From Streptomyces ortus (GTDB lineage Bacteria > Actinomycetota > Actinomycetes > Streptomycetales > Streptomycetaceae): 64,000 nucleotides of DNA. The translations under genes and the position numbers were made by a program. Positions 55,192 to 63,526 of the stretch are shown one piece after another. The stretch spans positions 5,300,118 through 5,364,117 of the forward strand of contig NZ_JAIFZO010000002.1 of NCBI RefSeq assembly GCF_026341275.1, written 5' to 3'. A model generated the notes under the pieces. That model searched no databases. It was not told the DNA's origin and was given only the letters and a program-made list of their open reading frames with translations. Position 1 is the first letter of the stretch. Each line of letters opens with the position of its first letter.

Positions 55192-55371
55192 CTACAGCGC
55201 CCGTATGAATGCCCGCCAAGCATCGGCGCGGACAGTCACCACCGGTCCGTCGCCGCGCTTGGAGTCCCGCACTCTCAAGAGGCCATCAACGGGGAGGCAC
55301 TCGACACACTCTGTGCCACTCCCGCCGCTGTACGAGGACTTGAACCAGCGGGGCTTAGGCCGTATGTCCAT
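55192..55371 (-). CDS. DUF397 small regulatory protein
   Basis: A 59-aa DUF397 protein: RPKPRWFKSSYSGGSGTECV, VRDSKRGDGPVVTVRADAW. In Streptomyces these small proteins pair with XRE-DUF5753 (WhiJ-like) regulators and modulate their DNA binding. The ATG at 55371 overlaps the stop of the upstream XRE gene by one base (TGATG), so the two are translated together. Confidence 0.9.
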   Translation of the reverse strand: MDIRPKPRWFKSSYSGGSGTECVECLPVDGLLRVRDSKRGDGPVVTVRADAWRAFIRAL

Positions 55372-56216
55372 CAGGACTCCTCGCTTATACGTTGGATCAG
55401 CGCCAGGGAAGCCTCCAGGTCGAGGGCCTGTGCGCGAAGGTATTGGAACGCCAACCTATAGCGCTCCAGTTCCTCCGGCTTCTCCATGAAGAGTCCACCG
55501 CCGAGGATATCCACGTACACCACGTCAAGCTCGGGAGTCTGGCCTCCGAGGACCACAAAGCTCCCAACCGCTGCCGCGTGAGCTCCTGTTGAGAACGGCA
55601 ACACTTGGATGGTGACGTTGGGGAGCTCGGATGTGATGAGTAGGTGTCGCAACTGTTCGTGCATCACTGCTCGTCCACCAACGCTGCGTCGGAGGGCGGC
55701 CTCGTCGATGACGCACCAAACGTGCGGCGGGTCCTCCCGCTGTAGAAGTTCTTGCCGCTTGATGCGGATGTCCACCATGTGCTGCACCTCGCGCTCAGCA
55801 CACCGCATCTCCGAGGCGCGGTGCACGGCTTCGGCGTAACTGCGGGTCTGCAAGAGCCCTGGGATGTACATGCAGGCGTAGTGGTCCTCGCGTACCACCT
55901 CGTCCTCAAGCGTGAGCATGAGGTTCATCGACTCAGGGATGGGGTCGGCGAGGGACCGCCACCAGCCCTGAATTTTGGCCCCCTTCGCCAAATCGACCAG
56001 GGCGAGACGCTCCGCGTCCGAAGCGGCGTACTCCCGGCAAAGAGCGTCCACCGCTGGCCACTTCACCGACCCCTCTTTGGTCTCGTAGCGGCTCAGCGTC
56101 GCCTTTGAGATGCCAACGCGGGCGCCCGCTTCCTCAAGCGTCAAGCCTTTGAGTTCACGGAGGCGACGCAGGTCGGCGCCCAGCTGGCGCCTGCGGGTGG
56201 TAGGTCCAGCGGGCAT
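55371..56216 (-). CDS. XRE-family regulator with DUF5753 domain (WhiJ-like)
   Basis: A 281-aa regulator. The helix-turn-helix is LRRLRELKGLTLEEAGARVG, ISKATLSRYE, and a DUF5753 sensor domain fills the rest (YIPGLLQTRSYAEAVHRASE, VMHEQLRHLL, VQVLPF-like IQVLPFSTGAHAAAVGSFVV). ATG at 56216 has GAGAGG 8 nt upstream; a GTG lies two codons before it. It forms a whiJ-type trio with DUF397 downstream and the divergent HATPase gene. Candidate operators TGAGAGTT lie about 115-150 nt upstream. Confidence 0.93.
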   Translation of the reverse strand: MPAGPTTRRRQLGADLRRLRELKGLTLEEAGARVGISKATLSRYETKEGSVKWPAVDALCREYAASDAERLALVDLAKGAKIQGWWRSLADPIPESMNLMLTLEDEVVREDHYACMYIPGLLQTRSYAEAVHRASEMRCAEREVQHMVDIRIKRQELLQREDPPHVWCVIDEAALRRSVGGRAVMHEQLRHLLITSELPNVTIQVLPFSTGAHAAAVGSFVVLGGQTPELDVVYVDILGGGLFMEKPEELERYRLAFQYLRAQALDLEASLALIQRISEES

Positions 56217-56329
56217 GTTCACGGCCTCTCCGGTTGGTCTGTCAGATGGTCGAGGGTGCGTAACTACGAGGGCAAGGTGGCACGCGCCGGGGGCGTGCGA
56301 ACCGTGAACGCGCTACCACCGGCCCGAGA

Positions 56330-56366
56330 TGAGAGTTCCATTTTGAGAGTTTCAATGCAACTCTCA
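56330..56366. promoter_or_regulatory. TGAGAGTT repeat operator for the XRE/HATPase divergent pair
   Basis: Direct copies of TGAGAGTT start at 56330 and 56344 (14 bp apart), and the inverse AACTCTCA is at 56359-56366, in the 203-nt region between the divergent genes. Confidence 0.65.
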
Positions 56367-56419
56367 GTGTGTAGTCGATTGCACAAAGCAACACGACGCC
56401 TCGTCATAGGAGTTCAACG

Positions 56420-57115
56420 ATGGACTGCACCGCCGGTTTGCTGCGGAAGCCGTGGGACCTGCCGTTCGTGGCCGAACCTGAGGAGGTCTCAGGGCTTCGG
56501 CGCACGCTCAGATCGCACCTCGAACTGTGGAAGCTGAGCGAGGTCACGGACGCTGCTCAACTCTGCGTAAGCGAGCTTGTGTCCAACGTGATCACGCACG
56601 TCGGCCCGGGCACACCCGCGAAGCTTGCCGTCTCGATGAACGGCACGTATCTACGCATCGAGGTCCACGACCCGGACGCACGTGCTCTGCCCACACTTCT
56701 CGACGCCGGCTCTGAGGCTGAAGCCGGGCGGGGCGTGGCCATCATCGATGCCGTGGCCGACCGGTGGGGCGTACAGCTGTGCTCCGACCGGAAAGTGACT
56801 TGGTGCGAGTTGCAGACTGGGCTGAGTCCCGCGCAGGGACTCAGCCCAGGAGTGGGGGGTAGCGTCACTCGGGCAGGGGTGACGCTCTGCCTATGCGGCG
56901 ACAGCTTCGGCGAGCCCCCGCCTGTAGTGAGCTCTCGATTTTTGAGCACGGCTATCGCGGAGGAGGCGGCGATTGGCATGATCGCTGACTTGCTCCGCTG
57001 GCTTGGAGAGCGCGGCTGCGACGTGGACGGTGCCCTCGATCGTGCCCAGACGCACTACGAGGCGAAGCTCGCCCATGGAGCCGATCTGCCACCTTGCGCA
57101 AAAGCGAAATCTTGA
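56420..57115 (+). CDS. ATP-binding (HATPase, RsbW-like) protein
   Basis: A 231-aa protein. The N-terminal GHKL ATPase domain has the N-box LCVSELVSNVITHV, G1 VHDPDAR and G2 GRGVAIIDAVADRWG motifs, as in anti-sigma factor kinases that accompany WhiJ paralogues. A C-terminal extension of about 85 aa (EEAAIGMIADLLRWLGERGCDVDGAL...) is not part of the usual domain. ATG at 56420 with a modest AGGAG upstream. Divergent from the XRE gene. Confidence 0.87.
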   Translation: MDCTAGLLRKPWDLPFVAEPEEVSGLRRTLRSHLELWKLSEVTDAAQLCVSELVSNVITHVGPGTPAKLAVSMNGTYLRIEVHDPDARALPTLLDAGSEAEAGRGVAIIDAVADRWGVQLCSDRKVTWCELQTGLSPAQGLSPGVGGSVTRAGVTLCLCGDSFGEPPPVVSSRFLSTAIAEEAAIGMIADLLRWLGERGCDVDGALDRAQTHYEAKLAHGADLPPCAKAKS

Positions 57116-57132
57116 ACCACTGCCGGTATGTC

Positions 57133-57169
57133 CGTTGCCGAGCGAGTAGTTGCTACGCGCTCGGCAACG
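57133..57169. terminator. Bidirectional terminator between HATPase gene and the defence-like operon
   Basis: Perfect 12-bp stem CGTTGCCGAGCG / CGCTCGGCAACG (57133-57144, 57158-57169). It overlaps the stop codon of the convergent minus-strand gene. Confidence 0.8.
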
Positions 57170-58097
57170 TGAAGTACGGCTCGGGCCACTCAACCGACCC
57201 GTCCAAATCGGCCTGGGCTACGTGTTGCATGAGAAGCGCTGTCGGGCTTTGTAGCTCCCTCTTCGTGACGGTGCTTGCCACCTCGGAGGGTATGGACGAG
57301 TAGTCGATTCCGAGTAGTCGACATATATGTTCGAGCTCTTGATTCTTGTTATCCTCGCCGAGATTTTCATGCAGATAGTCACGAAGGCGTGAGCAGATAT
57401 CGAGTATCGCGTTCCCGCTATCGCTTATCCGAAAAATTCCGCCTTGCAAGCTGTCGCTCTCAAGAAAACCTACGACGAAAAGTCGTTGAATCTCCTCCTT
57501 GAGGATCTGCGCGCTAAGTCCCAAGGCTTTCGAGGTGTTTGAGATGCTTCGGTACTCTTGGGTCTTTACATAAGAAAGGATGGCGAGAGGGTACCCCGGG
57601 CGCCCGGACGCTGCGAAGCGAGACACATCTTGTGGTGTGAGTCCGCCAAGGACTACCTGCATCAGTAAGTCCTTGGTCATCTCGTCGCGCAGGGTCTCAT
57701 ATGCAGAATCACGTGCGTGTGCATTCTTCGCATCGAAGTCTGCTGGAACCCAGAAGACTCTTAGGCGAGAGAGTCGGTCTCGCATCGGAGTGTCACGGTA
57801 AGATCCAGTGACTTCGGCTAACCGTCTCTTGTTCTGTGTCGAGTGGCGAGCTATGTATACCGCGGCAGCGACGTCTCGTTGGGTGAGGAGCGTTCTTATA
57901 TCCTTATCTATTCCGTCCCTATCGTGCTTCCAGAGGGTTTGTCCCGAGACTATCTTTGACCAGTCCTTTTTGAGGTCACACGAGAAGTCGAAGAGCTTTC
58001 GACTGCCTTCCTGGTAGCTGAACAGTCCTGATTTTGCAGCCTTTTCCATTATCTGCAGTGCGGATTCCGAAAGGAAGTCGTGCTCTGGTGACGGCAT
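57153..58097 (-). CDS. Unknown winged-helix protein, third gene of a defence-like operon
   Basis: A 314-aa protein I do not recognise. About 1-160 is alpha/beta, with a hydrophobic-strand segment before a conserved-looking RLRVFWVPADFD. About 170-240 looks like a winged helix (AILSYVKTQEYRSISNTSKA, LSAQILKEEIQRLFVVGFLE, GIFRISDSGNAIL). The C-terminus is acidic/helical. Base composition is far less GC-rich than neighbours, with ATA, AGA, CTA and a TTA codon (in KDLLMQ). ATG 58097 lies 1 nt after the stop of the upstream gene. It may be a transcription factor or a phage-signal sensor for the system. Confidence 0.72.
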   Translation of the reverse strand: MPSPEHDFLSESALQIMEKAAKSGLFSYQEGSRKLFDFSCDLKKDWSKIVSGQTLWKHDRDGIDKDIRTLLTQRDVAAAVYIARHSTQNKRRLAEVTGSYRDTPMRDRLSRLRVFWVPADFDAKNAHARDSAYETLRDEMTKDLLMQVVLGGLTPQDVSRFAASGRPGYPLAILSYVKTQEYRSISNTSKALGLSAQILKEEIQRLFVVGFLESDSLQGGIFRISDSGNAILDICSRLRDYLHENLGEDNKNQELEHICRLLGIDYSSIPSEVASTVTKRELQSPTALLMQHVAQADLDGSVEWPEPYFTLPSA

Positions 58098-58098
58098 C

Positions 58099-59085
58099 CT
58101 AGCTCCCTGAGAGGTGTGTTATATATTTCTCGCCGTCCTGGTAGACCAGGCCGATGCCCTCTCTGCTGAGCAGGTCTTGTAGGTCTTCGTGGGGTTTTTC
58201 GGGGAGCAGTACAGTCAGTTTAGGGTTGGCCGGGTTGATGTGCCGGACGTAATCCTTGAGTTGCCCAATAGCCATGCGTATATCCTCACGGCTGCTCTCG
58301 CCCTTCACGCAGTACAACACATGATCGGTGGCGTCGTACAGATCGGTTTTTAGAGTGGATCGCGTTCCTGCGATCTTTATCTGGTAGGCGAATATCTCGT
58401 GTTGCTGCTCATTCAGGTGCCTGTGGTAGTCGCCGAGAAGTTGCATCTTGCGGTGTTCCGCTATGGTGCTTGGTTGTGCTGAACGCCTGCTTTGCGACAC
58501 TGGCCTGTCTGGCGGCTCAACCATCGAGCTTGCGGTGACAGCTGCTGACACCTGCTGGACTTGTGTGGTTGGCGCAGGAGTAATTGCGTCCTCGGGGATG
58601 TGCTGAACTGTCCCCTTCGGTCGCAGCCGAAAGACGATGATCAGTCGTCGATTTCCGTCGGGATCGTCAGCCTCGCGAATTGTGTAGGGTTGCTTAGCGT
58701 CGAGTTCAAATTCGCCGAGGTATCGTTGCTGCTTCGCAGAGGAGTTGGAGCTTGGGTCTTTGCCTGCAGCCATGAAGAGGCGCAGAGATCTCCCATCGTC
58801 AACATGGCGGAGGATGGCCTTGTTGCGGGAGCCGGCTAATCCCTCGAAAGTTTGATGCCCAGTGCGACCTTTGCCTGTGTACTCGAAGATGGGCCCCTGT
58901 TCGTCCTCTTCTTCGAGCCAGCCATCCTCGTAGCCGTACTCTTTACCACTTGCGTGGTCTGTGTAGATTAATATATTTGGCGTTGCTTTGGATAAGATTA
59001 TCCCTTCCTGGTCTCCGCCGCCGAAGAGCTTCTTCATCTTGGCTCGCGTCGTGATCTGCCCAGGTTCTATGCGAGATTCGGTCAT
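58099..59085 (-). CDS. Modified-DNA reader-like / PD-(D/E)xK-like protein
   Basis: A 328-aa protein. Residues about 20-155 resemble the SRA-like reader found in ScoMcrA-type type IV restriction proteins (FEYTGKGRTGHQTFEGLAGS, NKAILRHVDDGRSLRLFMA, RYLGEFEL). A disordered linker (160-205) leads to a C-terminal domain like the nuclease-like tail of such proteins (KTDLYDATDHVLYCVKGESS, REDIRMAIGQLKDYVRHINP, LTVLLPEKPHEDLQDLL). The expected acidic residue in the (D/E)xK position is Cys259 (Cys-Val-Lys261). Two TTA and two ATA codons lie in the first 45 codons. Starts 40 nt after the helicase gene. Confidence 0.72.
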   Translation of the reverse strand: MTESRIEPGQITTRAKMKKLFGGGDQEGIILSKATPNILIYTDHASGKEYGYEDGWLEEEDEQGPIFEYTGKGRTGHQTFEGLAGSRNKAILRHVDDGRSLRLFMAAGKDPSSNSSAKQQRYLGEFELDAKQPYTIREADDPDGNRRLIIVFRLRPKGTVQHIPEDAITPAPTTQVQQVSAAVTASSMVEPPDRPVSQSRRSAQPSTIAEHRKMQLLGDYHRHLNEQQHEIFAYQIKIAGTRSTLKTDLYDATDHVLYCVKGESSREDIRMAIGQLKDYVRHINPANPKLTVLLPEKPHEDLQDLLSREGIGLVYQDGEKYITHLSGS

Positions 59086-59125
59086 GCCATAACGCTAGCG
59101 GACAGCGCTGACATCGGCCGCGGGA

Positions 59126-62100
59126 TTAGCCTGTTGCGATAGCCGAGTACGTCCATACATCGGCTGGAAGTTCATGTTCGAGGCGCCAAGTGATGGCCAT
59201 CGGCTTGCTGCCGGTGTGTTCCACATACGTTGCCGGACCGATGAGCATCCATGGCTGCGACTTGCCCATGTCGTTGCTCTTGTAGCGGCGCATGAACAGC
59301 AGGATGTGACTGCCCTGCTGGTCATGCTGCTGGTAGCGCATGCCCGTACGCGAATGACCAGCGATGGCGTTCTGCGACTCCCAGTGGAAGAGGGTTGGAA
59401 TGAGCGCGTAATCCTTGTAGCGGATGGTGGGCGAGAAGTCTTTTTCGTTCTTTTCCAGTGTGATCAACAGTGCGTCGGTTTGGATCTGGTCGACCCACTG
59501 GACGCCTTGCGCGAAGGACCTCGGCATCTGGCCGCCGAGCCGGGCCACGCCGAGGGCGGCCAGAATCTCAGAGCGGTTGTACGCGCTGTGAACCTTCAAA
59601 GGGATGTCGCGATGGGGCCCCGAGAGCGGGATCGGCAAACGTTCTGATCGCTCGATGACGTAGGACAGTACCTGTCGGAGTTCATCGCGGAACACGTGCT
59701 GGGAGCGCAGTGATTCGAGCCCTTGCTGGAAACTGGTGAAGCCTCCTGCGTTGTCCCACAGATTGAAGAAGAGCATGTGAGCGTATGTTTGGTCCGTGGG
59801 GCTCAGATCTTCATATGCGGGCGTATCGTCTGAGAGCAAGCGAAGGTAAGTATGGGCACGTTCGGGGTCATCGACGTGCAGAAAAGAGTGGACGCGCTTT
59901 AGGAGTGCTGCTTCCCCGGAAGGTGCGGGATTGTGAACGAGGCCAGCCTTACGGACGATGGCTGTCCAAGAGTTGTCACTCTTGTAAAGTTCCTTGATCT
60001 CCCGGCGGCTCTCTCGGAGATAATCCGCAATTCGCGGTGTGCCGTACGCTTTTGCTTCGGTCGCCAATGTCTTGATGGTGGCGCCCAGTTGAGTGCGAAT
60101 GTTATCGAGAACGAGGTCCTTCGACTTTCCCTCCAGGATGATTTGGCATCCGGATGGAAGCTGTGGGAAGTCCCGCTCGATATGGTCTACGAGTCGGTTC
60201 CGAGTCAGGTTCGTCAGGGCCCGGAACTGCTCCTCAAAGCGGAACTCCGCTCGATGCTGCCCAATGAAGTCCAGAACGGTGAGCACCGGCTTCGTCTCCG
60301 TACGACGCAGGCCGCGTCCCAGCTGCTGGAGGAAAACTGTGGCGCTGTTCGTGGGACGTAGGAGCAGGAGGGTATCGACGTCGGGAATGTCGAGCCCTTC
60401 GTTGAACAGGTCGACGGAGAAGATCACTTGGAGTTTGCCGTCACGCAGGTCATCCAGTGCGTGGGCTCGTACTCCAGCGGGTGACTCACTGTCGAGCGCA
60501 GCGGCCTTGAAGCCGGCCTTGCGAAAGCAGTCGGCCATGAAGTGGGCGTGCACCTTGGATACGCAGAAGCCCAAAGCCCGCATGGCACCTGGGCGGGAGA
60601 TCTTGTCCCGGATCTGCTTGATCACGATGCGGGCGCGCGCATGGTTGCCCGTATAGAGATTGTCGAGCTCGCGGTCTGCGTACGTGCCCTTCTGCCAGCC
60701 GAGGTTGGTCAGGTCTGTGCCATCAGGGATGCCGAAGTAGTGGAAAGGGCACAGCAGGTCGTTCTCTAGTGCTTCCCACAGCCGCATCTCCGCTGCGATG
60801 TGTCCATCGAAGAACTCATCTTGGACGTTTCGTCCGTCCATGCGCTCAGGCGTAGCAGTGAGGCCGAGTAGTTCCTTCGGCTTGAAGTGGTCGAGAACTC
60901 GTCGATACGTGGACGCTGTGGCGTGGTGGAACTCGTCGATGACGATGATGTCGAAGTGGTCCGGGGCGAGTTGTTCCAGCCGCTCTACCCGCAGCGACTG
61001 AACGCTAGCGAAGACATGGTCCCAGTGTCGGGGGTCCTCGCCTCCGTGGAGCAACTCTCCGAAGGATGCGTTATCCAGTACCTCGCGATACGTCCGCAAC
61101 GACTGTCGGAGAATTTCCTTGCGGTGGGCTACGAAAAGCAGCCTAGGATTCCTGCCGCCGAGCTTCTTACGAAGAGATCGGTAGTCCAGGGCTGCCATCA
61201 CAGTCTTACCTGTACCGGTGGCTGCGACCAGAAGGTTGCGGTTTCGACCGTGAATCTCGCGCTCAACAGTGAGGCGTTCCAGCATGTCCCGCTGATGGGG
61301 AAATGCTCGAACCTCAAGGCCAGAGAGATTGATCTTCAGGTCGGTTAGGGAGCCGGTGCCGCCCGCCTGGGCGAGGGCTCGATCGAGTCGCTCACCATCA
61401 CCGTCAGGGTCGTAGGACTCGAAGGCAATGTCGTTCCAGTACGCGTCGAAGGTCGCCTCGAACTTGTCCAAGACCGAGGGGGTCGCCACCGACGACAGAC
61501 GTACGTTCCACTCCAAACCGTCGAGCAGCGCAGCCTTCGACAGGTTCGAGCTGCCGACATACGCGGTGTCGAAACCGCTGTTGCGGCGGAACAACCATGC
61601 CTTCGCATGCAATCGCGTAGACCGGATCTCGTAGTTGACCTTTACCTCGGCACCAAAGTCGCGGACCAAGCGGTCGAGCGCGAGCCGATCAGTGGCACCG
61701 ATGTACGTCGTCGTGATGACGCGAATCCGTACGTTCCGCTCCTTGGCGGCCCGAAGAGCATCTTCCAGTACGCGGATGCCGTACCACTTCACGAAGGCAC
61801 AGAGCAGGTCCACGCTGTCCGCGGTAGACAACTCGGCTCGCAGTTCCGCACCCAGACTCGGGTCATCCGAGGCGTTGGTGATGAGTGCCGTCTCGGACAG
61901 AGGCGTGAGTGGGCGAAGTGCGTAAACGCCAGGCGCCTCCTGCTCCGCGAGCGACAGTAGTTGCCGCGGACCGTCGATGACGGCGCCGACGGCCTCGTCC
62001 GGCTCCGGCGCGCTTTCATCGAGCGAGGACAGGATCTGGTTAACAGCGGCGACCCGTTTGTCGGGCGGCAGTCGGCTTAGCCTGCGCCCGACAGCCTCAG

Positions 62101-62266
62101 CGACGTGGCGAGCGAGTACGTGCGGAGCCGATTCCGCACTGACTTCCTCGTGGACTGCCTTCCAACCCGAGGCTTCGAGCTGCTCTATCCGACCGTGCAG
62201 GCTCTGGGTGATGAGCTGCTCATAAACACCCGCGTCCGGCTCCGCCAGATCCCCCGGCTCCGCCAC
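59126..62266 (-). CDS. PLD-nuclease/SF2-helicase/DUF3427 protein, first gene of a defence-like operon
   Basis: A 1046-aa multidomain protein. A phospholipase-D-like nuclease at about 125-290 has the HKD motif (TRLHAKAWLFRR, His220, Lys222; GSSNLS). An SF2 helicase follows: Walker A AATGTGKT (348-355), DEFHH box (444-448), ATPERMDG, and motif VI QQLGRGLRR. The C-terminus (about 900-1046) is DUF3427 (YALIPTLFHWESQNAIAGHS, RTGMRYQQ, ILLFMRRYKSND), a possible DNA-reading module. GTG 62266 has GAGGGAG upstream. Such PLD-helicase-DUF3427 proteins are frequent in anti-phage and restriction islands. GC content is lower than core genes. Confidence 0.88.
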   Translation of the reverse strand: MAEPGDLAEPDAGVYEQLITQSLHGRIEQLEASGWKAVHEEVSAESAPHVLARHVAEAVGRRLSRLPPDKRVAAVNQILSSLDESAPEPDEAVGAVIDGPRQLLSLAEQEAPGVYALRPLTPLSETALITNASDDPSLGAELRAELSTADSVDLLCAFVKWYGIRVLEDALRAAKERNVRIRVITTTYIGATDRLALDRLVRDFGAEVKVNYEIRSTRLHAKAWLFRRNSGFDTAYVGSSNLSKAALLDGLEWNVRLSSVATPSVLDKFEATFDAYWNDIAFESYDPDGDGERLDRALAQAGGTGSLTDLKINLSGLEVRAFPHQRDMLERLTVEREIHGRNRNLLVAATGTGKTVMAALDYRSLRKKLGGRNPRLLFVAHRKEILRQSLRTYREVLDNASFGELLHGGEDPRHWDHVFASVQSLRVERLEQLAPDHFDIIVIDEFHHATASTYRRVLDHFKPKELLGLTATPERMDGRNVQDEFFDGHIAAEMRLWEALENDLLCPFHYFGIPDGTDLTNLGWQKGTYADRELDNLYTGNHARARIVIKQIRDKISRPGAMRALGFCVSKVHAHFMADCFRKAGFKAAALDSESPAGVRAHALDDLRDGKLQVIFSVDLFNEGLDIPDVDTLLLLRPTNSATVFLQQLGRGLRRTETKPVLTVLDFIGQHRAEFRFEEQFRALTNLTRNRLVDHIERDFPQLPSGCQIILEGKSKDLVLDNIRTQLGATIKTLATEAKAYGTPRIADYLRESRREIKELYKSDNSWTAIVRKAGLVHNPAPSGEAALLKRVHSFLHVDDPERAHTYLRLLSDDTPAYEDLSPTDQTYAHMLFFNLWDNAGGFTSFQQGLESLRSQHVFRDELRQVLSYVIERSERLPIPLSGPHRDIPLKVHSAYNRSEILAALGVARLGGQMPRSFAQGVQWVDQIQTDALLITLEKNEKDFSPTIRYKDYALIPTLFHWESQNAIAGHSRTGMRYQQHDQQGSHILLFMRRYKSNDMGKSQPWMLIGPATYVEHTGSKPMAITWRLEHELPADVWTYSAIATG

Positions 62267-62311
62267 CCGCTACTCCCTCGATCGACACGTTACGTAGTGA
62301 GGAACATCAGG

Positions 62312-63328
62312 TCACGCGTCGCTGCCGTGGCACTCCCCATACCCCCGCCCCGACCCACACCAACAACCCGCCCCCCGCTCCGGCGGCCAAGCCACAGCCC
62401 TTCCCCGGGCCGCCAGTGTTGTCGCGTACTGCGGTAGGAGGGACGCGTCGCCGGGGGAGGCCAGTTCCGATGCCGCGAAGGCCTCGTACGACGGGACCGT
62501 GCCCGTCACGATGCCGAGGTTCGGGGTGCCCGAGGCGGCCAGTTCGCGTAGTGAGGCCTCTATCGTCGACAGGTGTTCCTCGTGGGACGGGTACTCCGCC
62601 GACAGGGTGGGGTACGCCGTCAGGAGTTCTGTCAGTTCCGGGGACGGCCAGTGGAGGACCGCCACCGGGAACGGGCGGGACAACGCCTCGCGGAACGTGC
62701 CCAGTTCGGCGCGCAGGCGGGAGATCTCCGCCTGCAGTTCCGCCGGGTTGTCGGAGCCCAGCGACCACACGCGCTTCGGGTCGTGCAGCTCGTCCAGGGT
62801 GACCGGGGAGGAGTTGAGCGTGTCCGCGAGGGAGTCCCAGTCGTCGTGGGCGAGGCCCAGCATGCGGCGTACGCGATGGCGGCCGAAGAGGACCGGGTGG
62901 GTCGCGTACGGCGGCTCCGGGACGTCCGTCAGGAGGTGGACCGCCGCCTCCGTGAACGTCTCCTGCGCCGCCTCCAGCTCGTCGTGGGACTCCAGGGACT
63001 CGGCGACGATCACCCAGGGCGCCGGGTCGCGCGGTGCCGCCGCGCGGACGCCCTCGATGATCGCCCTGGCCTCCGCCTCGTGACCGTACTCCCAGAGGTT
63101 GGCCGCCTTCAGGGCCCGTACCAGGAACGGGTTCTCCAGGGGGGTCGTGCTGGAGAGCAGGCTGTCGTAGAGAGAGGTGGCTCGCGGGCGGTCGTCGGCC
63201 AGTTCGAGGTGGGCCGCCGCCTGCACGAGCAGGTGTTCGGCGTCCTCGGGATACAGGCCGGCTGTCCGCTCCAGGCGTGCTGCTTCGGCGTTGTGGTCGA
63301 CGTACTCGGCAGACGTGTCGGGGCGCAT
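62312..63328 (-). CDS. TPR-like protein with C-terminal SEC-C motif
   Basis: A 338-aa protein. The N-terminal helical TPR-like repeats (DAEHLLVQAAAHLELADDRP, AANLWEYGHEAEARAIIEG) occupy about 1-110. A middle region of unknown fold follows, and the C-terminal zinc-binding SEC-C motif is CWCGSGRGYGECHG. SEC-C motifs bind zinc and mediate protein or ribosome contacts. ATG at 63328 (GTG three codons before). It ends 46 nt from the start region of the helicase gene; whether it belongs to the system or is core is unclear, but its GC-rich codon use favours core. Confidence 0.85.
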   Translation of the reverse strand: MRPDTSAEYVDHNAEAARLERTAGLYPEDAEHLLVQAAAHLELADDRPRATSLYDSLLSSTTPLENPFLVRALKAANLWEYGHEAEARAIIEGVRAAAPRDPAPWVIVAESLESHDELEAAQETFTEAAVHLLTDVPEPPYATHPVLFGRHRVRRMLGLAHDDWDSLADTLNSSPVTLDELHDPKRVWSLGSDNPAELQAEISRLRAELGTFREALSRPFPVAVLHWPSPELTELLTAYPTLSAEYPSHEEHLSTIEASLRELAASGTPNLGIVTGTVPSYEAFAASELASPGDASLLPQYATTLAARGRAVAWPPERGAGCWCGSGRGYGECHGSDA

Positions 63329-63526
63329 GAGTGACACCGTACTGCCGACCGCCGACAGAGGTGAGGTATGTGCAGGCCAGGGGTCGGATCGGCGCGGAGT
63401 GTTCAGCCAACCGTTCACAGGCATCGTGAGTAGGCATGGTGAGTTGGTGGCCCAGCCCTTATCGTGCGGCCTCGGCACCGGTCTCGGCCCTGGTCTCGAC
63501 CCCGGCTCCGGAGAGGAGGCGTGCGC

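Noticed and set aside
57153-62266. BREX, DISARM, Dnd/Ssp or classical restriction-modification system
   Set aside because: No methyltransferase, PglZ, DndB-E, SspB-E or HsdS-like gene accompanies the helicase; only the individual domains overlap with those systems.
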